In this document: piece by piece, positions 16,981 to 25,178 of the stretch
Layout of the letters: the number at the start of each line of letters is the position of its first letter
How positions within the stretch are numbered: the first letter of the stretch is position 1
Notes under the pieces: generated by a model
What the model saw: the letters and a program-made list of their open reading frames with translations, nothing else
Databases searched by the model: none
Told to the model about the DNA's origin: nothing
Assembly (NCBI GenBank): GCA_947497085.1
Contig: CANMFE010000004.1
Coordinates: 62,001-126,000 of the forward strand
Direction: 5' to 3'
Origin: an uncultured Sphingomonadaceae bacterium
GTDB lineage: Bacteria > Pseudomonadota > Alphaproteobacteria > Sphingomonadales > Sphingomonadaceae
Length of the DNA: 64,000 bases
Made by a program: the position numbers and the translations under genes

Positions 16981-18108
16981 ATGCGTGCCGAGGGGCAGGG
17001 CCATATTGAAACGATTGAGGCGGCGCTGAATCTGGTGCGCACGTCGCTGGACTGGGACAATGCCCTGCGCCGCCTTGACGAGCTGAACGCGCGGGTGGAA
17101 GACCCCACGCTTTGGGATGATCCAAAGGCTGCCGAAGAAGTGATGCGTGAGCGCCGCCGGCTGGAGCAGGCGGTGTCCACCGTCAATGACATCAGCCAGG
17201 AAATGGCTGACGCTGTCGAGTTTATTGAAATGGGCGAGGCCGAGGGCGATGACGAGATTGTTGATGAAGGCCATGACACGCTCGAAAAACTGGCCAAACG
17301 CGCAGAGAAGGACAAGGTGCAGGCGCTGCTGGCGCATGAGGCCGATGCGCTTGACACCTATCTGGAAATTCACGCCGGAGCAGGCGGCACGGAGAGCCAG
17401 GATTGGGCCGAGATGCTGCTGCGCATGTACCAGCGCTGGGCGGAAAAGCGCGGGTATAAGGTTGAAATGATCGAGTACCAGGCCGGTGATCAGGCGGGCA
17501 TCAAGTCGGCGACGCTGCATATCAAGGGCGAGAATGCCTATGGCTATGCGAAGACCGAAAGCGGCGTGCACCGGCTGGTGCGCATTTCCCCCTATGACAG
17601 CGCGGCCAAACGGCACACCAGTTTTTCCAGCGTCTGGGTCTATCCGGTGATTGACGACAGTTTCGAGGTCGAGATTAACGAAAGCGACCTGAAAGTGGAC
17701 ACCTACCGGGCATCGGGTGCCGGCGGTCAGCACGTGAATACCACGGACTCCGCAGTGCGGATAACCCACGTGCCATCGGGCATTATCGTCGCCAGTCAGA
17801 ATGACCGGTCACAGCACAAGAACCGGGCCACCGCCATGGGCATGCTGAAAGCGCGGCTGTACGAGGCGGAAATGCAGAAGCGCGAAGCCGAGGCGAGCGG
17901 TGAATATTCCGCCAAGACCGAAATTGGCTGGGGGCACCAGATCCGTTCCTATGTGCTGCAACCCTATCAAATGGTGAAGGACCTGCGCACCGGCCTCACA
18001 TCATCGGCGCCTTCCGATGTGCTTGACGGGGCACTTGATCCGTTTATGGCCGCCGCGCTTTCGCAAAAGGTGACGGGTGAGAAAGTTGATGTCGAGGACG
18101 TCGACTAG
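16981..18108 (+). CDS. prfB: Peptide chain release factor 2
   Basis: Recognises UGA and UAA stop codons and triggers peptide release on the ribosome. 375 residues with the universal GGQ motif in RASGAGGQHVNTTDS and the anticodon-like tripeptide region VRISPYDSAAKRHTSF, where SPY replaces the SPF of E. coli RF2, as seen in other alphaproteobacteria. The frame is uninterrupted from ATG 16981, so there is no in-frame UGA and no programmed frameshift of the E. coli kind. A GGAGAG site precedes the start. It follows a cell-wall gene block and a short lipoprotein group. Confidence 0.96.
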   Translation: MRAEGQGHIETIEAALNLVRTSLDWDNALRRLDELNARVEDPTLWDDPKAAEEVMRERRRLEQAVSTVNDISQEMADAVEFIEMGEAEGDDEIVDEGHDTLEKLAKRAEKDKVQALLAHEADALDTYLEIHAGAGGTESQDWAEMLLRMYQRWAEKRGYKVEMIEYQAGDQAGIKSATLHIKGENAYGYAKTESGVHRLVRISPYDSAAKRHTSFSSVWVYPVIDDSFEVEINESDLKVDTYRASGAGGQHVNTTDSAVRITHVPSGIIVASQNDRSQHKNRATAMGMLKARLYEAEMQKREAEASGEYSAKTEIGWGHQIRSYVLQPYQMVKDLRTGLTSSAPSDVLDGALDPFMAAALSQKVTGEKVDVEDVD

Positions 18109-18182
18109 ACATTTTCCGGACTTTTTATGGGCAGTGCTTCTAAGCCTTGGACAAGCACGGACCCTCACGTTAAAGACGAGAT

Positions 18183-18908
18183 ATGTTACAAGTGAAAAAT
18201 CTCTGTGCAGGGGCGCTATTGCTGGCTTTTGCTGCGTGCAAACCGGTTGATACCGATACGAGCCGCCCGGAAACGTCACGCGCATTCCCGTCGCCTGACC
18301 GTCCCGTATCCAAGGTGATCGGCAACAGTTTTTCAACCGAAGAAGCGCGCGACGACCGTGACGAAGCCAATAAAGTCATGGATATGGCGGGCATTGAGGA
18401 AGGCACGACAGTTGCGGATATCGGCGCGGGCGGGGGATATTATACTGTCCGCCTAGCCGAACGCGTTGGCGAATCCGGTCGCGTGCTGGCACAGGATATT
18501 GACACGGATGCGCTCAAGAAACTGGGTACACGTGTGGAACGTGAACGGCTCGACAATGTCTCGATCAAACCCGGTGAAATTGACGATCCGAAGCTGCCGA
18601 AGAACAGTTTTGACCGCATTCTCATGGTGCATATGTATCACGAAGTGACCGAACCCTATGCCTTTATCTGGCGGATGCGCCCGGCGCTCAAGGAGGGCGG
18701 GCAGGTCATAGTGGTTGATGTGGATCGCCCGACAACGAAACACGGTATTCCGCCCAAATTGCTGTTCTGTGAATTTGCAGCTGTCGGGTACAAGCTGGTG
18801 GAGTTTGAGGAAAAGCCAGATATCGCTGGATATTTCGCCCGCTTTGAGGCTGAGGGAGAGCGGCCGGAACCATCTGAAATCAAAAGCTGTTCCAGCCAGA
18901 AAAGCTGA
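18183..18908 (+). CDS. Exported methyltransferase-like lipoprotein
   Basis: 241 residues. The N-terminus MLQVKNLCAGALLLAFAAC is a lipoprotein signal ending at cysteine 19. The mature part has a class I SAM-methyltransferase fold: VADIGAGGGYYTVRLAERVG is motif I and the following VLAQDID supplies the acidic ribose-binding residue; FDRILMVHMYHEV is the motif near the active site. A cytoplasmic-type fold behind an export signal is odd because SAM is not expected in the periplasm. Related proteins annotated as predicted methyltransferases with signal peptides exist in proteobacteria. The substrate is unknown. Confidence 0.75.
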   Translation: MLQVKNLCAGALLLAFAACKPVDTDTSRPETSRAFPSPDRPVSKVIGNSFSTEEARDDRDEANKVMDMAGIEEGTTVADIGAGGGYYTVRLAERVGESGRVLAQDIDTDALKKLGTRVERERLDNVSIKPGEIDDPKLPKNSFDRILMVHMYHEVTEPYAFIWRMRPALKEGGQVIVVDVDRPTTKHGIPPKLLFCEFAAVGYKLVEFEEKPDIAGYFARFEAEGERPEPSEIKSCSSQKS

Positions 18909-19003
18909 TATTGAAACCTAAACCATTTGGAGGGCGGAAGATTTATTCCGCGCATTTTCTCCGTTATGTCTATATAGCGGATTGCAAGTAAGGGGATCGC
19001 ACA

Positions 19004-20404
19004 TTGTTTAAAGGGTTGAAACCAATCCAGTATGCCGGCCGTGAAGTCTGGCCGCTGATCGAAGGTGGCAAGGGTGTGTCGGCAACAAACCATGCCAGCT
19101 CGGGCGCATGGGCGGCCGCTGGCGGCATCGGCACGGTATCGGCGGTCAATGCCGACAGCTATGACGAAAACGGCAATGTCATTGCGCAAACCTATGAAGG
19201 CAAGACCCGCGGTGACCGGCATGAAGAACTGATTGCCTATGGCATTGCGGGCGGTGTGGCGCAGGTGAAGCAGGCACATGAGATTGCCGGCGGCAAGGGC
19301 GCCATCAATATCAATGTGCTGTGGGAAATGGGCGGTGCGCAGGATATATTGCACGGCATTCTTGAACAGACAAAGGGTATGGTACAGGGCGTGACCTGCG
19401 GCGCGGGTATGCCGTATAAGCTGTCTGAAATAGCGCAGCAATATGATGTCTATTACCTGCCGATCATCAGCTCGGCCCGCGCATTTCGGGCATTATGGAA
19501 ACGCGCCTATCACAAGGTGCCGGACCTGCTGGGCGCGGTGGTGTATGAAGACCCATGGCTGGCGGGCGGGCATAATGGCCTGTCCAATGCGGAAGATCCG
19601 CGTGAACCGCAGGACCCTTATCCGCGCGTAAAGGCGGTGCGTGACATCATGCGCGATTGCGGCATTGATGACAGCGTGCCGATCGTTATGGCGGGCGGTG
19701 TCTGGTACCTGCGTGACTGGGAAGACTGGATTGATAATCCCGAGCTGGGTCAGATCGCGTTTCAATTTGGTACGCGGCCTTTGCTGACAAAAGAAAGCCC
19801 GATTCCGCAAAAGTGGAAGGACGAGCTTACCAAAATCCAGGAAGGCGATGTGCTGCTGCACAAATTCTCGCCGACCGGGTTTTACTCGTCCGCGGTTCGT
19901 AACGATTTCCTGAATTCTCTGGAGGCCCGGTCCGAGCGGCAAGTGGCATTTTCGAAAGAGCCTTGCGAAGAGCGCACCGAAAAACTTGATATGGGCGTGA
20001 AGGGCAAGAATTACGTCGCACCGGAAGATTTGCAAAAAGCGCAGGAGTTTGTGGCGCAGGGTTATACCGCCGGGCTGAAAACACCCGATGACACCATCAT
20101 TTTCGTCACGCCCGAAGACCGCGACATGATCCGCAAGGATCAGCAGGATTGCATGGGCTGCCTGTCGCATTGTGGCTTTTCTTCATGGAAAGATCACGAC
20201 AATTTCACCACAGGGCGTTTGGCCGATCCGCGCAGTTTCTGTATCCAGAAATCACTGCAGAATATCGCGCATGGGGAAAGTGTACAGGAAAACCTGATGT
20301 TTGCCGGTCACGCGGCCTATAATTTCGGGACCGATCCGTTTTATTCCAATGGGTTTGTCCCGACTGTGGAAGAGCTGGTAAACCGGATTTTGACGGGGGA
20401 TTAA
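19004..20404 (+). CDS. Nitronate monooxygenase family protein (long form)
   Basis: A 466-residue FMN-dependent TIM-barrel protein of the nitronate monooxygenase/2-nitropropane dioxygenase superfamily. The glycine-rich VPIVMAGGVWY and FQFGTRP segments are phosphate-binding features of the barrel. A C-terminal extension has a cysteine group (QQDCMGCLSHCGFSSW). The start is TTG 19004 with an AGGGG site upstream. The family oxidises nitronates, but this longer branch is uncharacterised to my knowledge and the physiological substrate is unclear. The next small membrane gene follows within 4 bp. Confidence 0.85.
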   Translation: MFKGLKPIQYAGREVWPLIEGGKGVSATNHASSGAWAAAGGIGTVSAVNADSYDENGNVIAQTYEGKTRGDRHEELIAYGIAGGVAQVKQAHEIAGGKGAININVLWEMGGAQDILHGILEQTKGMVQGVTCGAGMPYKLSEIAQQYDVYYLPIISSARAFRALWKRAYHKVPDLLGAVVYEDPWLAGGHNGLSNAEDPREPQDPYPRVKAVRDIMRDCGIDDSVPIVMAGGVWYLRDWEDWIDNPELGQIAFQFGTRPLLTKESPIPQKWKDELTKIQEGDVLLHKFSPTGFYSSAVRNDFLNSLEARSERQVAFSKEPCEERTEKLDMGVKGKNYVAPEDLQKAQEFVAQGYTAGLKTPDDTIIFVTPEDRDMIRKDQQDCMGCLSHCGFSSWKDHDNFTTGRLADPRSFCIQKSLQNIAHGESVQENLMFAGHAAYNFGTDPFYSNGFVPTVEELVNRILTGD

Positions 20405-20407
20405 TGC

Positions 20408-20764
20408 ATGCTTGAGCGGATGGCATGGGGCGTACTGGCATTGATTCATTTGTCCCCTGCTGCGGCGCTTTTCGTGCCTTCACTCATTACGAAGCTGTAT
20501 GGCATTCCAGCGGGCAGCGATGCATTTACACTGCTGCATCACCGTGCCGCATTGTTCCTGGTGATTTTCATTGGCTGCATATGGGCAATTTTCGACCCGG
20601 ATGTGCGCAGGTTTGCTGTCGTGGGCACGGCCCTGTCGATGCTAGGTTTCCTTGCGATTTATATTATGGGAGGGCAACCAGATGCGCTGCGCTCCATAGC
20701 GATAGCAGATGGCATCGGCTTGCCATTTCTGGCATATGCAGCCTGGCTGGCTTTCAACCGTTAA
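20408..20764 (+). CDS. Small integral membrane protein, unknown function
   Basis: 118 residues with about four hydrophobic segments (WGVLALIHLSPAAALF, ALFLVIFIGCIWAIF, FAVVGTALSMLGFLAIYIMG and LPFLAYAAWLAF). The start at ATG 20408 lies 3 bp after the nitronate monooxygenase stop, so the pair is probably one transcript. I do not recognise a named family. The gene is convergent with the 2-hydroxyacid dehydrogenase and the two ends are 14 bp apart. Confidence 0.75.
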   Translation: MLERMAWGVLALIHLSPAAALFVPSLITKLYGIPAGSDAFTLLHHRAALFLVIFIGCIWAIFDPDVRRFAVVGTALSMLGFLAIYIMGGQPDALRSIAIADGIGLPFLAYAAWLAFNR

Positions 20765-20778
20765 ATAATTTACCGGCT

Positions 20779-21789
20779 TTACACCCAGCCGTCCAGAACC
20801 TGGTCCGGGGGCCTGTGTCCATCGGCCCAGATACGGATATTGGCGATCACGCGTTCGCCGGAGGCTTCCCGGCCTTCAAAAGTAGCGCTGCCGACATGGG
20901 GCAGGAGCGTGACGTTCTTGAGCGCGAGCAGGCGCGGATCGACTGCCGGTTCATGGGTGTATACATCAAGTCCGGCCCCTGCGATCTTGCCTTTTTCCAA
21001 GGCGGTTATCATGGCTTCTTCATCGACAATCTCACCACGAGACGTGTTGATAAGATACGCATCATCCTTCATCGCCGCGATACGCTCGGCGCTTATCATT
21101 TCATGCGTTTCGTCATTATGCGGGCAATGCAGGGTAATGATATCGCTTGTCTGGATAAGAGCATCCAGATCGCCCTGATATTCCGCGCCCAGCATCTGTT
21201 CGAGATGTTCGGGCAGGCGGCGGCGGTTATGGTAGATAATGTTAAGGCCGAATGCACGGGCACGGTGGGCAACAGCCTGTCCGATACGCCCCATGCCGAT
21301 AATGCCCAGCGTTTTGCCGCCGATGCGGTGGCCCAGCATGCCCGATGGCTTCCATCCTTCCCATGTACCCGAACGCACCAGTTTTTCGCCCTCGGCAAAA
21401 CGGCGCGGTACGGACAGGATGAGCGCCATGGTCATATCGGCAGTATCATCGGTAAACACACCCGGCGTATTCGTGACCATGATACCGCGTTCGCGCGCGG
21501 CTTTCAGGTCGATATGATCCACGCCCGTGCCGAAATTGGCAATCAGTTTCAGCCGGTCGCCCGCACCCTTGATCAGATCAGCATTGATATCGTCCGTCAC
21601 GGTGGGGACAAGGACATCAATATCCTGCATGGCATTGTGCAGCTGCTCCTGTGTCATCGGAACATCCGCGCGGTTAAGGGACGCTTCGAACAATTCTTCC
21701 ATCCGTGCCTGCACGCTATCGGCAAGATCACGCGTAACAGCGATTTTGGGTTTGGCAATCGGGGTGGAGAGGCGGGCACTATTGGGCAT
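20779..21789 (-). CDS. D-isomer-specific 2-hydroxyacid dehydrogenase
   Basis: A 336-residue NAD(P)-dependent reductase, probably of the glyoxylate/hydroxypyruvate or D-glycerate type. It has the Rossmann motif GMGRIGQAVAHRARAFG, the catalytic arginine in NTSRGEIVDEEA, the glutamate in AGAGLDVYTHEP and the catalytic histidine in LLPHVGSAT. The start is the ATG at 21789 (MPNSARLS); a TTG two codons upstream is possible. Substrate specificity within the family cannot be read from motifs. It is divergent from the SH3 protein. Confidence 0.9.
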   Translation of the reverse strand: MPNSARLSTPIAKPKIAVTRDLADSVQARMEELFEASLNRADVPMTQEQLHNAMQDIDVLVPTVTDDINADLIKGAGDRLKLIANFGTGVDHIDLKAARERGIMVTNTPGVFTDDTADMTMALILSVPRRFAEGEKLVRSGTWEGWKPSGMLGHRIGGKTLGIIGMGRIGQAVAHRARAFGLNIIYHNRRRLPEHLEQMLGAEYQGDLDALIQTSDIITLHCPHNDETHEMISAERIAAMKDDAYLINTSRGEIVDEEAMITALEKGKIAGAGLDVYTHEPAVDPRLLALKNVTLLPHVGSATFEGREASGERVIANIRIWADGHRPPDQVLDGWV

Positions 21790-21900
21790 ATGCAAGCTAT
21801 CTGGCAGATTTTACCAAAGGTCAAGCGGGCGGCGCTTGAAAAATGCGGCCCAATCCCTGTAAGAGGTATGCATATGATATATGGTAGGCGGAGCAGGCAT

Positions 21901-22392
21901 ATGCGGTCCTTTCACAGGCGCATGATACAGATATTTTCAGGCATATTACTGCTAAGCTCTATGGTGCTTGCCGGATCTCCGGTCCATGCGCAAAGTGTAG
22001 AGACTCCCTATTGGGCCTCCATCAGCGATGAAAAAGCACATGCCCGGGTTGGTCCGGCACGCGATTACCGGATTGCATGGGTATACCAGCGTCAGAATCT
22101 GCCGGTCAAAGTGCTGAAACGGTATGAAAGTTGGCGCCAGATTGAGGACCATGATGGTGATGTTTCGTGGATGCTCGCTTCGCTGCTGTCGCGCAAGCGC
22201 ACTGCGGTTGTGATTGGCGGCATTCAGAAAATGCATGCGAAGCCGGAGGCTGGATCAAAAGTGATATGGCGCGTCGAACTGGGCGTTGTCGGCGTGCTGG
22301 GAAGCTGCTCCAACAATTACTGCGAATTCGATGTGGATGGACAGTCGGGCTATGTTTCGGCGCGCGGCCTATGGGGTGTTGGCAAGCCTTGA
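21901..22392 (+). CDS. Exported SH3-domain protein
   Basis: 163 residues from ATG 21901; other in-frame ATGs at 21868, 21874 and 21922 are possible. A signal peptide (FSGILLLSSMVLAGSPVHAQ) is followed by two bacterial SH3-like repeats: KAHARVGPARDYRIAWVYQ with WRQIEDHDGDVSWML, then MHAKPEAGSKVIWRVE with CEFDVDGQSGYVSARGLWG. Such domains bind peptidoglycan or proteins in the periplasm. The frame continues upstream for over 400 codons antisense to the dehydrogenase, which is a coding shadow rather than a fusion. Confidence 0.82.
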   Translation: MRSFHRRMIQIFSGILLLSSMVLAGSPVHAQSVETPYWASISDEKAHARVGPARDYRIAWVYQRQNLPVKVLKRYESWRQIEDHDGDVSWMLASLLSRKRTAVVIGGIQKMHAKPEAGSKVIWRVELGVVGVLGSCSNNYCEFDVDGQSGYVSARGLWGVGKP

Positions 22393-22413
22393 CGTTATAG
22401 ACTTCAGTTTCTT

Positions 22414-22488
22414 GTCATTGCGAGCGCACCAAAGCAATCCAGACTGGCACAGAGCAGCTATGGATTGCTTTGGTGCGCTCGCAATGAC
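22414..22488. repeat. Perfect inverted repeat with 28-bp arms
   Basis: Arms 22414-22441 and 22461-22488 are exact reverse complements, starting GTCATTGCGAGCGCACC, with a 19-nt loop. It lies in the convergent gap between the SH3 protein and thiolase genes. The sequence resembles a dispersed intergenic palindrome family (GTCATTGCGAGCG...) found in several proteobacteria. It may also act as a bidirectional terminator, though no T-run follows. Confidence 0.9.
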
Positions 22489-22524
22489 GTTTCAGGGTAT
22501 GAACAAGCCAGTCATTCAAAGTTG

Positions 22525-23724
22525 TTAATCCAACAATTCAATGGCCACCGCGGTGGCTTCGCCGCCACCAATGCAAAGCGAAGCGATACCGCGTTTTTTG
22601 CCGTGGGTTTGCAGCGCAGCGATCAATGTAGTCATAATCCGAGCGCCGCTGGCACCGATCGGATGGCCCAGCGCTGTTGCGCCGCCATGTACGTTAATCT
22701 TGTCATGCGGAATGCCCAGATCCTGCATCGCGAACATGGCGACACAGGCAAAAGCTTCGTTAATTTCGAACAGATCGACGTCATTCATTGACCAACCCGT
22801 GTTTTCCAGAACCTTGTTCACCGCGCCCACTGGAGCGACCGTGAACTGTGAAGGTTCCTGCGCATGTGCGGCAAGACCGGCAATGCGTGCAATCGGCTTC
22901 TTGCCCTTGGCATCCGCTATGCTCTGGCGGGTCAGCACCATCGCGGCGGCACCGTCGGAAATCGAAGACGATGTGGCCGCCGTGATTGTGCCGTCCTTGG
23001 CAAATGCCGGACGCAGTGCCGGAATTTTGTCGGGGCGGCCCCGGCCGGGCTGCTCGTCAGTGTCGACGGTCACTTCACCCTTGCGGGTAGAGAAAGTCAC
23101 TGGCACAACCTCGCGGTCGAACGCACCGCTTTCAATTGCGGCATTGGCACGGCGCAGCGATTCGATGGAATATTCGTCCTGTGCCTCGCGCGTGAGCTGA
23201 TATTCATTCGCAGTGTCCTGGGCAAAAGTACCCATGGCGCGGCCTTCCTCATAGGCATCTTCCAAACCATCCAGGAACATATGATCGTATACGGTATCAT
23301 GGCCGATGCGTGCACCGCTGCGGTGTTTTTTCATCAGGTAGGGCGCATTGGTCATGCTTTCCATGCCGCCGGTAACGATCAGGTCGATCGAGCCTGCCGC
23401 CAGCGCCTCTGCACCCATAATCGCGGATTGCATGCCACTGCCGCACACTTTGCCGACAGTTGTGGCTTCCACTGATTTGGGCAGGCCGGCTTTCAGCGCC
23501 GCCTGCCGCGCCGGGGCCTGTCCCAGGCCGGCGGAGAGCACATTGCCCATATAAATGCGGTCAATATCGCCCACATCAACGCCCGCACGTTCGACAGCCG
23601 CCTTTACCGCAGTCGCGCCGAGTTCCGTCGCCGAAACATCGGAAAATACGCCCTGCATGCCGCCCATCGGAGTGCGGGCATAGGACAGAATGACAATCGG
23701 ATCGTTTTCGCTGAATGTGGCCAT
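22525..23724 (-). CDS. Acetyl-CoA C-acetyltransferase (thiolase)
   Basis: A 399-residue thiolase II that condenses or cleaves acetoacetyl-CoA. The nucleophilic cysteine is in VCGSGMQSA, the catalytic histidine in GGATALGHPIGASG and the second cysteine in SLCIGGGEATA. Its position divergent from the isovaleryl-CoA dehydrogenase and methylcrotonyl-CoA carboxylase genes fits a role in the final step of leucine breakdown (acetoacetate to acetyl-CoA), but a role in polyhydroxybutyrate synthesis is equally possible; no phaB or phaC is present here. The 157-bp divergent region contains a palindrome. Confidence 0.93.
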   Translation of the reverse strand: MATFSENDPIVILSYARTPMGGMQGVFSDVSATELGATAVKAAVERAGVDVGDIDRIYMGNVLSAGLGQAPARQAALKAGLPKSVEATTVGKVCGSGMQSAIMGAEALAAGSIDLIVTGGMESMTNAPYLMKKHRSGARIGHDTVYDHMFLDGLEDAYEEGRAMGTFAQDTANEYQLTREAQDEYSIESLRRANAAIESGAFDREVVPVTFSTRKGEVTVDTDEQPGRGRPDKIPALRPAFAKDGTITAATSSSISDGAAAMVLTRQSIADAKGKKPIARIAGLAAHAQEPSQFTVAPVGAVNKVLENTGWSMNDVDLFEINEAFACVAMFAMQDLGIPHDKINVHGGATALGHPIGASGARIMTTLIAALQTHGKKRGIASLCIGGGEATAVAIELLD

Positions 23725-23823
23725 GGGGAAGATGCTTTCTGAGTTTGAGTAAAACGTGATGGAGCATAGTTACGCCTTCTGCGCGCATTTTTCAAATCCA
23801 ATATTGCGCTGCAACATCAACTT

Positions 23824-23856
23824 CTTCGCGAAATTATATTACAAAATTCCGCGAAG
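23824..23856. promoter_or_regulatory. Imperfect 33-bp palindrome, candidate operator
   Basis: Left arm CTTCGCGAAATTAT and right arm AAAATTCCGCGAAG match as an inverted repeat in 12 of 14 positions. It lies in the divergent region between thiolase and isovaleryl-CoA dehydrogenase, about 50 bp before the dehydrogenase start, where a repressor could control both. No regulator gene is adjacent. Confidence 0.5.
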
Positions 23857-23902
23857 CTGATTATGGTGCCATCTAAAGATTTTGGCGTTCAAGGAGTCTC
23901 AT

Positions 23903-25060
23903 ATGTCAGCAACCCCCGATTTTGATTTCCAGCTGGGCGAAATGGCGGACCAGATCCGCGACACCACGCGCCGCTTTGCCGAAGATAAAATCATGCCGAT
24001 CGCGGCCAAAATCGACGCCGAAGACTGGTTCCCCGAAGACCTGTGGCCGCAAATGGGCGAGCTCGGCCTGCACGGCATTACCGTGGCAGAGGAAGATGGC
24101 GGGCTGGGGCTTGGCTATCTGGAGCATTGTATCGCGGTGGAGGAAATCAGCCGCGCGAGCGCCTCTGTAGGTCTCAGCTATGGTGCGCACTCTAACCTGT
24201 GCGTCAATCAAATGGCGCGTTGGGCCAATCCCGAACAGAAAGAAAAATACCTGCCCGGACTGGTATCGGGCGCACATGTGGGCTCGCTTGCGATGTCAGA
24301 GGCCAATGCAGGCAGCGATGTGGTTTCCATGAAACTGAAAGCAGATAGCGTGCAGGGTGGATATCTGCTCAACGGCACCAAATTCTGGATCACCAACAGC
24401 CAATATGCCGAAACACTGATTGTCTATGCCAAAACAGGGGAAGGCAGTGGCGGCATCACCGCGTTCATCATCGAAAAAGACATGCCCGGTTTTGAGATTG
24501 GCCAGAAAATCGACAAGATGGGTATGCGTGGCTCGCCCACGGCGGAACTGGTGTTCAATGACTGTCATGTACCGGAGGAGAACGTGATGGGGCCCGTCAA
24601 TGGCGGCGTTGGCGTGCTGATGTCAGGCCTTGATTATGAGCGCGCGGTGCTCGCCGCGATCCAGCTCGGCATTATGCAGGCGTGCCTGGATGTCGTTATC
24701 CCGTTTGTGCGGGAGCGCAAGCAGTTCGGCAAGCCGATTGGTTCGTTCCAGCTGATGCAGGGTAAGGTCGCCGACATGTATGTCGCGCTGCAATCTGCGC
24801 GCTCCTATGTCTATGCGGTGGCCAAGGCGTGCGATGCGGGCAAAACCACGCGCTTTGATGCGGCGGGATCGATCCTGCTGGCGTCCGAAAATGCGGTGAA
24901 AGTCTCGCTGGAAGCCATTCAGGCACTGGGCGGTGCGGGCTATACCAAGGACTGGCCGGTGGAACGATTTATGCGCGATGCGAAGCTGCTCGACATCGGC
25001 GCAGGCACCAACGAGATACGGCGGATGCTGATTGGCCGTGAATTGATCGGGGCGGGGTGA
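23903..25060 (+). CDS. ivd: Isovaleryl-CoA dehydrogenase
   Basis: A 385-residue FAD enzyme of the acyl-CoA dehydrogenase family that converts isovaleryl-CoA to 3-methylcrotonyl-CoA in leucine catabolism. The substrate call comes from overall similarity and the carboxylase genes downstream. Motifs include AMSEANAGSDVVSMK, KFWITNSQYAET and the C-terminal QALGGAGYTKDWPVERFMRDAK. The catalytic glutamate of this subfamily lies in LDYERAVLAA. The start is ATG 23903 with AAGGAG upstream; the frame opens 21 bp earlier. It is first gene of the leucine-catabolism unit. Confidence 0.93.
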   Translation: MSATPDFDFQLGEMADQIRDTTRRFAEDKIMPIAAKIDAEDWFPEDLWPQMGELGLHGITVAEEDGGLGLGYLEHCIAVEEISRASASVGLSYGAHSNLCVNQMARWANPEQKEKYLPGLVSGAHVGSLAMSEANAGSDVVSMKLKADSVQGGYLLNGTKFWITNSQYAETLIVYAKTGEGSGGITAFIIEKDMPGFEIGQKIDKMGMRGSPTAELVFNDCHVPEENVMGPVNGGVGVLMSGLDYERAVLAAIQLGIMQACLDVVIPFVRERKQFGKPIGSFQLMQGKVADMYVALQSARSYVYAVAKACDAGKTTRFDAAGSILLASENAVKVSLEAIQALGGAGYTKDWPVERFMRDAKLLDIGAGTNEIRRMLIGRELIGAG

Positions 25061-25075
25061 TGCTTTCTCTCATCC

Positions 25076-25164
25076 GTCATTCTGAACTCGTTTCAGAATC
25101 CATTTTGCAACTACAAACCCGTTTCTCGATTGAGAAATGGACCCTGAAACAAGTTCAGGGTGAC
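25076..25164. repeat. Imperfect inverted repeat, sphingomonad-type element (copy 1)
   Basis: Begins GTCATTCTGAACTCGTTTCAG and ends with the reverse complement CTGAAACAAGTTCAGGGTGAC, with a few mismatches in about 30-bp arms. It fills the gap between isovaleryl-CoA dehydrogenase and the carboxylase beta subunit. A related copy is at 29336-29424. Within an operon it would form a strong hairpin in the mRNA and could tune the dose of the downstream genes. Confidence 0.85.
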
Positions 25165-25178
25165 GAAGGTAGGATATA

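Noticed and set aside
17596..17625. SPY in place of SPF in release factor 2 as a possible recoding signal
   Set aside because: The same variant is, to my knowledge, found in other alphaproteobacterial RF2 proteins, so it is not unusual.
20425..21867. A plus-strand open frame continuing upstream of the SH3 protein for over 400 codons
   Set aside because: It is antisense to the 2-hydroxyacid dehydrogenase and overlaps the small membrane gene; no domain is seen before the signal peptide at about 21922. It is a coding shadow.
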